Part shown: piece by piece, positions 1 to 9,709 of the stretch
Layout of the letters: every line of letters begins with the position of its first letter
Numbering within the stretch: the stretch's first letter is position 1
Source: Alphaproteobacteria bacterium
Lineage (GTDB): Bacteria > Pseudomonadota > Alphaproteobacteria > Micavibrionales > Micavibrionaceae
Assembly: GCA_021775915.1 (NCBI GenBank)
Contig: JAJFGW010000048.1
Span: forward strand, 43,192-107,191
DNA length: 64,000 nucleotides
Direction: 5' to 3'
Notes under the pieces: model-generated
Databases searched by the model: none
What the model saw: only the letters and a program-made list of their open reading frames with translations
Told to the model about the DNA's origin: nothing
Program-made: the position numbers and the translations under genes

Positions 1-1
1 A

Positions 2-517
2 AGCCATGAGCGACAATGGCGACAGATAGCATCACCGAAAGAAACCGAAATAAGCGGCGCGGCGATCCTTGATATTAACGGTAAGAATTTTACCTTGCGC
101 GCTAAAGCTGACCGTATAGATGAGAGAGAAGACGGTTTTGCTGTAATTGATTACAAAACCGGCGGCACGGCGACAGTCACGGACATCAATAATGGTTACG
201 CCCCGCAATTACCGTTAGAAGCCGTGATTCTACTCGCGGACGGGTTTGCAGGGCTTTCAAGTGATAATGTCTCCTATATGGGATTCTGGAAGATGACGGG
301 CGGGACGACCCCCGGGGAAGAAAAACAAATTAAAACTGACCCGGAACAGGCACGTTTAGGGCTTATCAAGCTGGTGCGCTCTTTCCGCGATGAAACAACA
401 CCTTATTACAGCCTGCCGCGCCCGGACAAAGCGCCGCCCGCCGATTGGCAGGACTACGCCCACCTCGCCCGCGTACAGGAATGGGCGGCCCTTGATGATA
501 GCGAGGAGACGGCATAA
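2..517 (+). CDS. addB: AddB C-terminal end (5' partial): helicase-nuclease subunit, PD-(D/E)XK nuclease domain
   Basis: The reading frame is open from the first bases, so only the last ~171 codons are present. They carry the hallmarks of the RecB-like nuclease fold at the AddB C-terminus: an Ala-Asp-Arg-Ile-Asp segment followed by Val-Ile-Asp-Tyr-Lys-Thr-Gly, which hold the catalytic Asp and the Asp/Lys of the PD-(D/E)XK site. With AddA, AddB processes double-strand DNA ends for RecA loading. Its TAA stop overlaps the addA ATG (TAATG), so translation is probably coupled. Identification rests on the nuclease motif plus the addA neighbour; the helicase-like N-terminus lies outside the window. 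Confidence 0.88.
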   Translation, partial: SHERQWRQIASPKETEISGAAILDINGKNFTLRAKADRIDEREDGFAVIDYKTGGTATVTDINNGYAPQLPLEAVILLADGFAGLSSDNVSYMGFWKMTGGTTPGEEKQIKTDPEQARLGLIKLVRSFRDETTPYYSLPRPDKAPPADWQDYAHLARVQEWAALDDSEETA

Positions 518-3500
518 TGGCTGAACCAGCTTTTGCAGAAGATAAATCCCGCGACCTTGACCCCAATGTGCGCCAGCGCCGCGCCGCCGACCCTTTAAAA
601 TCCGTTTGTGTTGGCGCTTCTGCCGGAACGGGCAAAACCAAAGTTCTCACAGACCGGGTTTTAAGATTACTGCTCCCCGGACAAAACGGGCAGCCGGGAA
701 CAAAGCCCGGACGCATTTTATGTCTTACTTTTACCAAGGCCGGGGCCAGCGAGATGCTGCAACGGATTAATAAAATTCTAGGGAAGTGGGCTGTCCTGTC
801 CGATGCCGCACTTGAAGAAGATTTACAAAAACTAACAGGAGCCGCGCCAACAAAAGAAGATATACAGGCCGCGCGGCAACTTTTTGCCAGCGTTGTTGAT
901 ACGCCCGGCGGCCTGAAAATCATGACAATTCACTCGTTCTGCCAGTCCGTGCTCGGGCGCTTTCCGCTAGAAGCAGGACTGCCGCCGCAATTCAGCGTTA
1001 TAGACGAACCGGCAGCGCAAGAATTTCTGGCAAATGCCCGTGATCAAGTGCTTATCCAAGCCAGAAACACTCCGGATTCAGCGCTAGGAAACGCCATCCG
1101 CAATATCGCCACAGAGCAAAACGAAGAGCAGTTTGGAAAACTATTGCGCAGCCTATGCAGCGAAAGGCTCTACTTACAGACCAAAACGAACAAGCCCGAT
1201 ATTCTGCATGAAAAGTTATGTGCGTGTTTTGATATTACGCCCGAAGATACAGTGAAGAGCTTTACATATAAAACTTGTGAGGAAAGTAACTTTGACAAAG
1301 CCGGGCTATACCGTGCCTGCGGCACTCTGGCAGAGGGCGGCAAAACCGATCAGGAACGCGGCCTCAATATACAGCCCTGGCTTGAGGCCACAACTTCAAA
1401 CCGTGCCGCGCAAATCATAGAATATCAAAGTCAGTTTCTCACCAAAAAGAACGAAATAAAGAAAACTCTCGTTAGCAAAAAAATTGCCAGTGCCCACCCC
1501 GACATAGAAGCCGTGCTTGTTACAGAAGCAGAAAGACTGCTAGCGCTACAGGACAAACTTAAAGCTGTTAAATGTGCCGGGCTGACTCGTGATTTAATGC
1601 TATTTGGGCAAGAAATTATAAAGAAATATCAAAAACTTAAAGATAAAAGTGGCCAACTTGATTATGATGATCTGATCCTCAAAACACTGGCGCTTCTTGA
1701 GCATTCTGATATGGCGCAATGGGTCTTATACAAGCTTGACAGTGGGCTTGACCATATTCTGATTGACGAGGCACAGGACACCAATCCGGAACAATGGCAA
1801 ATTATCCAAAAACTATGCGAAGATTTTTTCAGCGGGCAAGGCGCAAAAGATAATATTACCCGTACTATTTTTACCGTTGGTGATGAAAAACAATCAATTT
1901 ACAGCTTTCAGCGTGCCGCGCCGCGCGAATTTGAAAAAATGCGGCAATATTTTGCCGATAAGGCCGGAGCGCAGGAAGAAAAGCTGGTGATTTCCTTCCG
2001 CTCGACTAAAAGTGTTTTAGAGCTTGTCGATGAAGTCTTTGCACCGCCGGAACTCCGGCAAGGGCTAGGCAAAGACGATTTAGAGCATCATAGCTTCCGC
2101 CGCGGACAAGCCGGACTTGTTGAGCTGTGGCCGTTAATCTCTCCTGATGAAATGCCGGAGGAAGAACCATGGGCTCCGCCGGTCAATATTATCAAGGCCG
2201 CCTCTGGCCAAGCCAAACTAGCCGATCATATTGGCGAAACCATAAAAGACTGGCTGGACAAGGGCGAAGAGCTCGAATCATTGGGCCGCGCCATCATGCC
2301 CGGCGATATTATGATTTTAGTACGTACACGTACGGCCTTTGTCGGCCAGCTCGTGCGCGCCTTAAAAACGCGCAATATACCGGTCAGCGGTGTCGACCGC
2401 ATGGTACTCGGCGAACAAATCGCCGTTATGGACTTGCTCGCCTTAGCGCAATTTGCCCTGTTGCCCGATGATGATTTAAGCCTCGCCTGCGCTCTAAAAT
2501 CACCCTTAATCGGGCTTGATGAAGATCAGCTTTATGATCTGGCAATAGATCGTAATGCTACGCTTTGGGAGGTTTTAAAGAAATCAGATCACAAAGATAT
2601 CGTGCACTGGCTAAAAAATCTTATTACTCATGCAAAAGCAGACCACCCTTATGAATTTTTTAGCCGGATACTACAAACTCCCTGTCCGGCAGATACCACG
2701 AGTGGTTTGCGCGGCACCCTTCACAGGCTAGGCAATGACGCCCTTGATCCGCTAAATGAGTTTCTCAACGCCGCGCTTTCCTATGAGCGTGACAATATTC
2801 CTGCCCTGCAGGGCTTTTTAGTCTGGCAAAATCAAGGCGACATTACCATCAAACGCGAACTGGAAGAAGCCGGGCAAGCTGTACGCATCATGACAATTCA
2901 TGGCGCAAAAGGCTTGCAAGCGCCCGTTGTGATCCTCCCCGACACAACACGTACATCCTCCGCCAAAAAAATTGATAGTCTTTTATGGCCCGACAAAACC
3001 GAGCTTGAAGTGCCGCTTTGGTCACCGCGCAGTAAAGATTTTCCGGCGCTGTACCAACAGGCACGGGCGCGGCTGGAGGATTATCTGGAAGAAGAATACA
3101 AGCGGCTGCTCTATGTCGCTTTAACCCGCGCCGAAGACAGGCTTTATATTGGCGGTTACAAAGGCAAGAGGGAGCCGGTCGAAGAATGCTGGTACAATTA
3201 CATCGCCAGAGCCTTTGAGCGCCTGCCGGATGTTCAGGAGGAAGCCGGCGTAAAGCGCTTCACCAACCCGCAAACAGCAAGTCCGGATCGTCCTGACGAT
3301 ACGCCGCAAAAAGATAAAAGCGCCAACATTGACCTGCCGGGCTGGCTTTTCAAAAAAGCTCCCTCAGAACCAAGCCCGCCGCAACCGCTGATCCCGTCAA
3401 GACCATTGGAACTGGAACCGGCTATACGCTCCCCCCTAGATAGCGCAAAAGATAGCCGCTTCCAGCGCGGCAACATAACGCATAAATTATTGCAGATACT

Positions 3501-3927
3501 GCCTGATCTGCCGCAAGAAGAGCGCCGCAAAGCCGCAGAGCATTTCACCGCCCAGCCGGGGCATAAACTGTCCGGCGCGCTGCAGCAGGACATTACCAAT
3601 GAGACAATGACGATTTTAGAGAATCCTGATTATGAGCCTTTATTCGGCCCTGGCTCTATGGCTGAAGTTCCCATTACAGGCCTAATGAAAGGCCGACTGA
3701 TTAGCGCCCAACTTGACCGCATATTGATTACAGAGGAAGAAATTATGGTGGTGGATTACAAAACAAACCGCCCGCCGCCGGAAAATGAGAGAGACATACC
3801 AGAAATTTATCGCGCGCAAATGAAGTCTTACCGCGATATTGTCGCCACCATATATCCGGGCAAAGCCATAAAGTGTTTTCTGCTTTGGACTGACGGGCCA
3901 GTGCTTATGCCTCTTGAAAATATTTGA
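517..3927 (+). CDS. addA: AddA double-strand break repair helicase-nuclease
   Basis: A 1136-residue UvrD/RecB-type SF1 helicase with a C-terminal nuclease, the size and architecture of alphaproteobacterial AddA. Visible motifs are Walker A (GASAGTGKT, about residues 33-41), Walker B/motif II (DEAQDTNPEQW, near 416), a motif IV-like segment (VGDEKQSIYSFQRA), motif V (TIHGAKGLQAPVV), motif VI (LLYVALTRAEDRLY), and the nuclease motif VVDYKTN near 1079. It forms the AddAB complex that resects broken chromosome ends. The ATG overlaps the addB stop by one base and trxA follows, so the three are probably one transcript. I see no damaged motif. Confidence 0.95.
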   Translation: MAEPAFAEDKSRDLDPNVRQRRAADPLKSVCVGASAGTGKTKVLTDRVLRLLLPGQNGQPGTKPGRILCLTFTKAGASEMLQRINKILGKWAVLSDAALEEDLQKLTGAAPTKEDIQAARQLFASVVDTPGGLKIMTIHSFCQSVLGRFPLEAGLPPQFSVIDEPAAQEFLANARDQVLIQARNTPDSALGNAIRNIATEQNEEQFGKLLRSLCSERLYLQTKTNKPDILHEKLCACFDITPEDTVKSFTYKTCEESNFDKAGLYRACGTLAEGGKTDQERGLNIQPWLEATTSNRAAQIIEYQSQFLTKKNEIKKTLVSKKIASAHPDIEAVLVTEAERLLALQDKLKAVKCAGLTRDLMLFGQEIIKKYQKLKDKSGQLDYDDLILKTLALLEHSDMAQWVLYKLDSGLDHILIDEAQDTNPEQWQIIQKLCEDFFSGQGAKDNITRTIFTVGDEKQSIYSFQRAAPREFEKMRQYFADKAGAQEEKLVISFRSTKSVLELVDEVFAPPELRQGLGKDDLEHHSFRRGQAGLVELWPLISPDEMPEEEPWAPPVNIIKAASGQAKLADHIGETIKDWLDKGEELESLGRAIMPGDIMILVRTRTAFVGQLVRALKTRNIPVSGVDRMVLGEQIAVMDLLALAQFALLPDDDLSLACALKSPLIGLDEDQLYDLAIDRNATLWEVLKKSDHKDIVHWLKNLITHAKADHPYEFFSRILQTPCPADTTSGLRGTLHRLGNDALDPLNEFLNAALSYERDNIPALQGFLVWQNQGDITIKRELEEAGQAVRIMTIHGAKGLQAPVVILPDTTRTSSAKKIDSLLWPDKTELEVPLWSPRSKDFPALYQQARARLEDYLEEEYKRLLYVALTRAEDRLYIGGYKGKREPVEECWYNYIARAFERLPDVQEEAGVKRFTNPQTASPDRPDDTPQKDKSANIDLPGWLFKKAPSEPSPPQPLIPSRPLELEPAIRSPLDSAKDSRFQRGNITHKLLQILPDLPQEERRKAAEHFTAQPGHKLSGALQQDITNETMTILENPDYEPLFGPGSMAEVPITGLMKGRLISAQLDRILITEEEIMVVDYKTNRPPPENERDIPEIYRAQMKSYRDIVATIYPGKAIKCFLLWTDGPVLMPLENI

Positions 3928-4023
3928 TTTAGCTTGTGGACGGAAAAGACGGCGGAGCTTGACCTGCAGATCATCTGCCCCATACTTAATACAAGGTTTG
4001 ATAAAAGAAAAAGGGATAAATTA

Positions 4024-4341
4024 ATGACAGCCAATGTCAATGACAACGATTTTGAAGGTGAAGTTTTAAAAGCCGAAGGGCCGGTGATGGTCGATTTTTG
4101 GGCAGAATGGTGCGGCCCTTGTAAAGCCATGTCGCCGCTGGTTGATGAGCTTGCCGGTGAAATGGGTGAAAAGCTTAAAATCGTTAAGGTCAATATTGAC
4201 GAAAGCCCGGAAGCCCCAACAAAATTTGGCGTACGCGGTATCCCGACATTCATGATCTTCAAGGGCGGCGAAGTTGTTGATACCCGCGTTGGCGGCATGT
4301 CAAAAAGCCAGCTTTCCGAATGGGTAGAATCGGTTCTTTAA
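4024..4341 (+). CDS. trxA: Thioredoxin 1
   Basis: A 105-residue cytoplasmic thioredoxin. The redox site is WCGPC (Cys30, Cys33) in the canonical FWAEWCGPCK context, and the cis-proline sits in GIPTF (Pro74). An upstream in-frame ATG at 3934 would add 30 residues unlike any thioredoxin N-terminus. The ATG at 4024, behind an AAAAGGGA stretch, gives the standard length and is preferred. It lies about 100 bp after addA, the usual alphaproteobacterial arrangement addB-addA-trxA. The stop overlaps the tail of the converging oxidoreductase gene by 4 bp. Confidence 0.95.
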   Translation: MTANVNDNDFEGEVLKAEGPVMVDFWAEWCGPCKAMSPLVDELAGEMGEKLKIVKVNIDESPEAPTKFGVRGIPTFMIFKGGEVVDTRVGGMSKSQLSEWVESVL

Positions 4342-5633
4342 GCCGCATTCTTCCGGTTCTTCCACTCTTTTAATTTATCAGCAAATTCCCAGCCATGATA
4401 AACGGTCTGTGCCACTAGTGGCCCTAGAGCGCCGCCCGTATAGGCAAAACCAAAAGGCTCGAAAAGCTTGTAACGGTCATCATTTTCAGCGATAGCAGAC
4501 GCGATAGCTTCTCCGCCCACAGTCGTTGGCCCAAGGCCGTTACCGCCAAAATTGGTGCAATACCAGATATTATCCTTAAATTTCCCGATATGTGGCATTT
4601 GATGAACCGTATAGCCCATCAGACCAGACCAAGTCACTTCGGCTTTTACATCCTCTAACTGCGGATAAATATGTTTCATATCGCGCAACATAAGAGTTTC
4701 AAGGTCTTTCGGAGCCGCCCCCATTCCCACGCGACCACCCCATAAAATGCTGTTATCCGGCAAAATACGGTAATAATCATCGGCCCAGCGATTATCACGA
4801 ATCGCATAAGGCACTCTAATGGCTGTCTCCAGCAATTCCTTTTCAATGGACTCTGTTTTAATGACATAGGTTCTGATCGGCAGACAGGATCGCTGCAAAC
4901 GTTTTTCAAGTCCGTTGAAATAAGCCGAACCGCAAAAGACAACATGATTTGCTGTCACCGCGCCTTTTTCCGTTTTAACGATGACACCACTTTCGCTTTC
5001 TTTGATATCAATCGCCATCGAGTCTTCATGAATTTGCTCGCCCTTTTCCTGAATATTTCGGGCAATAGACCGTAAATAATTCAGAGGGTGCATATGAAAA
5101 TTTTCGTGATAAATCAGCCCATCAAAATAACGTTTTGACCCCAGATGATCCCTTATCTTTTCTCTGGGCAAAAACTCAATTTTTTCATCGAAAGTCGTAG
5201 CAAGATAATCAACTTTGCGCTTTATGGCGTCGGCATCATCGTACCAGGAAGCAACGAGCTCGCCATCAACTGGATTACAGGGAATTTCAAAATCTTTAAT
5301 ACGCTTTTTAATCAGTCCCAGCGCATCCTTTGACAGGCGGTACATTTCCTGTGCCTGCGCAACGCCAACTTTTTTAACAATCTCAGGTTCGCCGGCAGCA
5401 AAACCGGCAAGCACAAAACCGCCATTGCGCCCCGAAGCACCCCAGCCAATACGCCGCCCTTCCAGCAGCACGACCTTTTTCCCGCGCTGAACAAGACCCA
5501 GCGCCGTAGCAAGACCAGCCAAGCCACCGCCAATCACACAGATTTCCGTGTCTATTTCATCCTGAAGAGAAGGGTAAATCGTTTCATCCGTAAGAGACCG
5601 CGCATAATAACTATCAACGTAATCTGCAGACAC
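4338..5633 (-). CDS. FAD-dependent amine oxidoreductase (DAO family, PuuB-like)
   Basis: A 431-residue glycine-oxidase/DAO fold enzyme. The N-terminal dinucleotide-binding site is VIGGGLAGLATA (about residues 33-44), followed by an acidic strand end (LLEG) and the RIGWGASGRNGGF segment typical of gamma-glutamylputrescine oxidase and related amine oxidases. The C-terminal FGGNGLGPTTVGGEAIA closes the FAD site. It probably oxidises a secondary or primary amine with FAD. The exact substrate cannot be read from the sequence and no other puu genes are nearby. It follows infC by 18 bp on the same strand and may be co-transcribed with thrS-infC. Confidence 0.82.
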   Translation of the reverse strand: MSADYVDSYYARSLTDETIYPSLQDEIDTEICVIGGGLAGLATALGLVQRGKKVVLLEGRRIGWGASGRNGGFVLAGFAAGEPEIVKKVGVAQAQEMYRLSKDALGLIKKRIKDFEIPCNPVDGELVASWYDDADAIKRKVDYLATTFDEKIEFLPREKIRDHLGSKRYFDGLIYHENFHMHPLNYLRSIARNIQEKGEQIHEDSMAIDIKESESGVIVKTEKGAVTANHVVFCGSAYFNGLEKRLQRSCLPIRTYVIKTESIEKELLETAIRVPYAIRDNRWADDYYRILPDNSILWGGRVGMGAAPKDLETLMLRDMKHIYPQLEDVKAEVTWSGLMGYTVHQMPHIGKFKDNIWYCTNFGGNGLGPTTVGGEAIASAIAENDDRYKLFEPFGFAYTGGALGPLVAQTVYHGWEFADKLKEWKNRKNAA

Positions 5634-5651
5634 AAGCTCAATTCCTATAGC

Positions 5652-6203
5652 TTATTTCGTATTATCAGGCCCCATCACCATAATAATCTGGCGGCCTTCC
5701 ATTTTAGGTTCCAGCTCTATTTTGCCAATATCTTCCAGTTCACCACGCATTCTTTGCAGTAAATCCCGGCCAATATTCTGGTGCGCCATTTCCCGGCCAC
5801 GAAAACGCATTGTGACCTTGACCTTGTTACCCTCTTCGAGAAACCGCCGGGCATTACGCATTTTTACATTGTAATCATGCTCTTCAATACCGGGACGAAT
5901 TTTGACTTCCTTAACATCTACGGTCTTTTGCTTTTTACGCGCCTCGGCAGCCTTCTTTTGCTGCTCATATTTATATTTACCAAAATCGAGGATTTTACAA
6001 ACAGGCGGATCAGCATTCGGAGAAACTTCAACCAGATCCAGTCCGGCAGCCGCTGCTGCTTTCAACGCCTCATCAAGATCGACAACTCCTGCCATATTAC
6101 CTTCGGCATCGACTAAACGAACTTTTTCAACTGTTATGTTGTCATTTATACGCGGCCCTGCATTTTTACGGCCTCCGCGTTGCGGCATAGGTGGTCTGGC
6201 GAT
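5652..6203 (-). CDS. infC: Translation initiation factor IF-3 (probable AUC start)
   Basis: IF-3 with both domains: N-terminal [17 protein letters not shown] and [18 protein letters not shown], a lysine-rich linker helix, and a C-terminal domain with the [10 protein letters not shown] core. An ATG at 6188 opens the frame, but AAGGAG (6212-6217) lies 5-8 nt upstream of two in-frame ATC codons at 6206 and 6203, not near that ATG. Starting at the second ATC gives Met-Ala-Arg-Pro-Pro before MPQRGG, which resembles other alphaproteobacterial IF-3 N-termini. infC with a non-AUG start is the classic autoregulatory arrangement. It lies downstream of thrS; rpmI and rplT are not adjacent. Confidence 0.93.
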   Translation of the reverse strand: MARPPMPQRGGRKNAGPRINDNITVEKVRLVDAEGNMAGVVDLDEALKAAAAAGLDLVEVSPNADPPVCKILDFGKYKYEQQKKAAEARKKQKTVDVKEVKIRPGIEEHDYNVKMRNARRFLEEGNKVKVTMRFRGREMAHQNIGRDLLQRMRGELEDIGKIELEPKMEGRQIIMVMGPDNTK

Positions 6204-6211
6204 GATAGTCT

Positions 6212-6217
6212 CTCCTT
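6212..6217 (-). promoter_or_regulatory. Shine-Dalgarno deciding the infC start
   Basis: On the minus strand AAGGAG lies 8 nt upstream of the ATC at 6203 and 23 nt upstream of the ATG at 6188. The spacing supports initiation at the ATC. IF-3 discriminates against non-AUG starts, so this arrangement would allow the factor to limit its own synthesis. Confidence 0.6.
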
Positions 6218-6247
6218 ATCGTAGTTTACACAATTTACAGATTTTCA

Positions 6248-8227
6248 TTAATAAGGCGCTTTACAGCTTTGTGCAAGGGATTCTAACGCTTTTTCAAAGT
6301 CTACAACTTCCTGATCCCTACTACCCAAACGACGAATAGCCACAGTACCTTCCTCGGCCTCGCGATTCCCAACAACAAACATCACCGGCACCTTGGCTAC
6401 AGAATGCTCACGTACCTTATAATTGATCTTCTCATTACGGGTATCAAGCTCGACCCGCAGACCGGCATCAAACATTTTTTGATAAAGTTTTCGCGCGTAT
6501 TCATCCGCATCACCGGTAATCGTCGCAATCACGCACTGCACCGGCGCGAGCCATAAGGGCAACTTACCGCCATAACTTTCAATCATAATGCCTATAAAGC
6601 GCTCTAAGGTTCCCAAAATAGCGCGATGAAGCATAACGGGACGATGTTTACTCCCGTCTTCACCTATATAACTTGCGTCCAGCCGCTCAGGTAGCACAAA
6701 ATCAAGCTGCAACGTCCCGCACTGCCACGTTCTGCCGATAGCGTCTTTGAGATGAAACTCTAATTTAGGGCCATAAAACGCGCCCTCATTTGGCAACTCT
6801 TCATACTCAAGCCCCGCCTGCTCCAGCGCATCGCGCAAACCTTTTTCAGCACGATCCCAGACCTCGTCCTCCCCGGCCCGTACATCTGGGCGCAAGGCGA
6901 GCTTTATTTCAACGCCTTCAAAACCGAGATCTTTATAAACATTATGCAATAGCTCACAAAACGCCACGCTTTCACTTGTAACCTGATCCTCGCGACAAAA
7001 AATATGCGCATCATCTTGTGTCATTTGCCGTACGCGCATCAGACCATGTAACGCACCATGAGCCTCATTACGGTGACAGCAACCAAACTCAGCCATACGA
7101 ATTGGCAAATCACGGTAAGATGTAATGCCCTGCCTGAATATCTGCACATGCGCCGGACAATTCATTGGTTTCAGCGCCATTAAACGCGCCTTACCACTTA
7201 AAACCGGGCCGTCTTCTTCAGTATTCGGTACCTCATCAGGTACAACGAACATATTTTCACGGAACTTTCCCCAATGGCCTGATTTTTCCCAAAGCTTGTT
7301 ATCAATCAGCATCGGCGTTTTAACTTCAGAATAACCCGCCCCGCGCAAACGGCGGCGAATATAGCCCTCCATCTCATTATAAATCACATAGCCTTTGGGG
7401 TGCCAGAACACGGAGCCTTGCGCTTCTTCCTGCATGTGAAAGAGATTCATCTCACGGCCCAGCTTGCGATGGTCGCGCTTTTCAGCCTCTTCCACCATTT
7501 CAAGATAAGCGGCCAGCTCTTTTTCATCGCGCCACGCCGTGCCGTATATACGGGTCAACATCGCTTTACTGGAATCACCGCGCCAATACGCCCCGGCCAC
7601 TTTGGTTAATTTAAAAGCATGGCCGATATGTTTGGTCGTCGGCATGTGCGGGCCGCGGCATAAATCCAGCCATTCGCCCTGGCGGTAAATGGAAATGTCC
7701 TCATCACCCGGCAAATCTTCGATAAGTTCGGCCTTAAAATCTTCGCCCTTATCCTTAAAATAGGCGATCGCCGTATTACGGTCCCAGACTTCACGAACAA
7801 AAGCATCGCCGCGATTAATAATATCATGCATACGCTTTTCGATGATTTCCAGATCATCGGTTGAAAAAGGCTCCTTACGACCAAAGTCATAGAAAAACCC
7901 GTTTTCAATATTAGGGCCAATTGTCACCTGCGTACCAGGGAACAGCTCCTGCACCGCCTGCGCCATCACATGAGCAGTATCATGGCGGATAAGCTCCAGC
8001 CCCTCATCACCATCGCGCTTGATAAGGTTAACTGAGCTATCACCATTAATCGGACGGGATAAATCCCACAATTCATCGCCAACCTGCACGGCGACAGAGG
8101 CCTTGGCTAAGGATTTAGCAATAGATTCGGCGATCTCCAAACCGCTTACGCCTTTATCAAAGCTGCGCTCCGAACCGTCCGGGAAAATGACTGTAATTTG
8201 ATCCATTTGTTTTTCAGCAATGCTCAC
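6248..8227 (-). CDS. thrS: Threonine--tRNA ligase
   Basis: A 659-residue class II synthetase with the full ThrRS domain order: N-terminal TGS domain (about residues 8-70), editing/SAD domain beginning with the HDTAH motif (82-86), catalytic core with [10 protein letters not shown] (zinc-binding Cys) and motif 2 around [16 protein letters not shown], and a C-terminal anticodon-binding domain. It charges tRNA-Thr in the cytoplasm. The frame opens at a GTG with AAGAGG about 10 nt upstream. An ATG seven codons later has no ribosome site, so GTG is preferred. infC follows, the conserved thrS-infC order. Confidence 0.97.
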   Translation of the reverse strand: MSIAEKQMDQITVIFPDGSERSFDKGVSGLEIAESIAKSLAKASVAVQVGDELWDLSRPINGDSSVNLIKRDGDEGLELIRHDTAHVMAQAVQELFPGTQVTIGPNIENGFFYDFGRKEPFSTDDLEIIEKRMHDIINRGDAFVREVWDRNTAIAYFKDKGEDFKAELIEDLPGDEDISIYRQGEWLDLCRGPHMPTTKHIGHAFKLTKVAGAYWRGDSSKAMLTRIYGTAWRDEKELAAYLEMVEEAEKRDHRKLGREMNLFHMQEEAQGSVFWHPKGYVIYNEMEGYIRRRLRGAGYSEVKTPMLIDNKLWEKSGHWGKFRENMFVVPDEVPNTEEDGPVLSGKARLMALKPMNCPAHVQIFRQGITSYRDLPIRMAEFGCCHRNEAHGALHGLMRVRQMTQDDAHIFCREDQVTSESVAFCELLHNVYKDLGFEGVEIKLALRPDVRAGEDEVWDRAEKGLRDALEQAGLEYEELPNEGAFYGPKLEFHLKDAIGRTWQCGTLQLDFVLPERLDASYIGEDGSKHRPVMLHRAILGTLERFIGIMIESYGGKLPLWLAPVQCVIATITGDADEYARKLYQKMFDAGLRVELDTRNEKINYKVREHSVAKVPVMFVVGNREAEEGTVAIRRLGSRDQEVVDFEKALESLAQSCKAPY

Positions 8228-8301
8228 TTTTATAAAACCTCTTCATATCCATATAAAGCAGTTACATAAAAGCCGCAAATGCGCGGAAAATCAATGTTTT
8301 T

Positions 8302-9708
8302 TTACCGCTCATTCAGAGCCCGGTCCAGCGTTTTAACGAGCGGTTTAAGGATATATTCCATGATTGTCTTTTCGCCAGTGAGAATATCAACACTGGCGAC
8401 CATGCCCGGAATAATTTGAAGAACTTCGCCCTTTCGTTTCAGGGCAGTTTCTTCTGTACGTATACGTACGCGATAAAATGTTTCGCCCTGCTCATCGGTC
8501 AGCGTATCAGCAGAAATGTCAATCAACTCACCCTTAAGTCCTCCATAAATCGAAAAATCATAGGCGGTAATTTTTACAACAGCCGCTTGATCAGGATGCA
8601 AAAAAGCAATATCGGCAGGACGAATGCGCGCCTCTATAATAAGCTGATCATCCTTGGGCACAATCTCGATAATATCTTCCCCCGGCTGCACAACACCACT
8701 AACCGTATTGATCAATATATCCTTGATCGTGCCATCCACCGGTGATTTTATCTCGGCGCGATCTTTCCTGTCAGAAAGACCGGAAAGCGTCTCTTTAACC
8801 GTATTCATTTCAATCATCGTCGCCGACAGCTCAGTCTGAGCCTGCGCCTTAGCCGCGCTTTTTAATTCATTGATCCGGGCCTTGGCCTCATCAACAGCCG
8901 ATTGCGCCTGTACCAACGACGCCTGTACGCCATTCCGTTCAGTCTGACGCTCCTTAAGGCCACGCTCTAATTGCAGCAATTCAACTTTTGGTGCTGAGCC
9001 GCGCTCCACGAGCGGCGCAATCATATCACGCTCTTCACGTGACATCCGCAGTACCTCATTCAAGTCAGACAACCGTGTTCTAAGTCCACTAACTTCCTGC
9101 TCACGTTGCATTTGTTGCTGATCCAGAACCAGAGTCTGGCTCTGCATATTAACCGCATTTGCCTTAAAGGCCTCCAGCTCCTCCTTAACACTGTCCGGTA
9201 CGCCCTTCATAACTTCCCCGGAAAATTTTGGAGAGAGAGCCCCTTCGGCCTCAGCCTTAAGCCTCTCTATTTTAGCAAACAAACCAAGGTAACGCTTACG
9301 ATTTGAACCAAGATCAGAAGAAGCCTGCACATCACGCAGACGCATCAAAACTTGCCCTGCATCAACCTGGTCACCCTCGCGCACCAAAAACTCCTCGACA
9401 ATGCCGCCTTCCAGGCTTTGCAACACCTGTATTTCCGAAGACGGTATAATTTTACCATCACCGCGCGTCACCTCGTCCAATACGGCAAGGTTGGCCCAGA
9501 CAATAAAGATCACAAAAAAAGCTGTGATGGCCACCAGCATAACATGCCGAGAGAGTGGTAATTCTTCATCGGTGGTAAAGAACCTGTCAGCCCGCGCCTG
9601 CGCCGTCTGGTACTTTTCCTTAGCCCAGTCACCACGCACCTTGGCCCATTCCGAAGCATCATTTATGCTCGTAATATCTTCGTCTTTTTTTATTTTTTTT
9701 TCAGCCAT
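8302..9708 (-). CDS. HlyD-family membrane fusion protein of the type I secretion system
   Basis: A 468-residue periplasmic adaptor. It has a short lysine-rich cytoplasmic N-terminus, one membrane helix near residues 55-77 (ITAFFVIFIVWANLAVL), a lipoyl half-motif (EIQVLQSLEGGIVEEFLVREG), a long coiled coil (about 170-330) and a C-terminal beta-barrel with SPVDGTIKDILINTVSGVV. It links the ABC exporter to TolC. A longer frame to 9795 overlaps the ABC gene and lacks the family N-terminus. The ATG at 9708 begins one base after the ABC stop, so translation is likely coupled. Confidence 0.92.
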   Translation of the reverse strand: MAEKKIKKDEDITSINDASEWAKVRGDWAKEKYQTAQARADRFFTTDEELPLSRHVMLVAITAFFVIFIVWANLAVLDEVTRGDGKIIPSSEIQVLQSLEGGIVEEFLVREGDQVDAGQVLMRLRDVQASSDLGSNRKRYLGLFAKIERLKAEAEGALSPKFSGEVMKGVPDSVKEELEAFKANAVNMQSQTLVLDQQQMQREQEVSGLRTRLSDLNEVLRMSREERDMIAPLVERGSAPKVELLQLERGLKERQTERNGVQASLVQAQSAVDEAKARINELKSAAKAQAQTELSATMIEMNTVKETLSGLSDRKDRAEIKSPVDGTIKDILINTVSGVVQPGEDIIEIVPKDDQLIIEARIRPADIAFLHPDQAAVVKITAYDFSIYGGLKGELIDISADTLTDEQGETFYRVRIRTEETALKRKGEVLQIIPGMVASVDILTGEKTIMEYILKPLVKTLDRALNER

Positions 9709-9709
9709 A

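Noticed and set aside
3934..4023. N-terminal extension of thioredoxin
   Set aside because: The extra 30 residues are unlike any thioredoxin and the downstream ATG gives the standard 105-residue protein.
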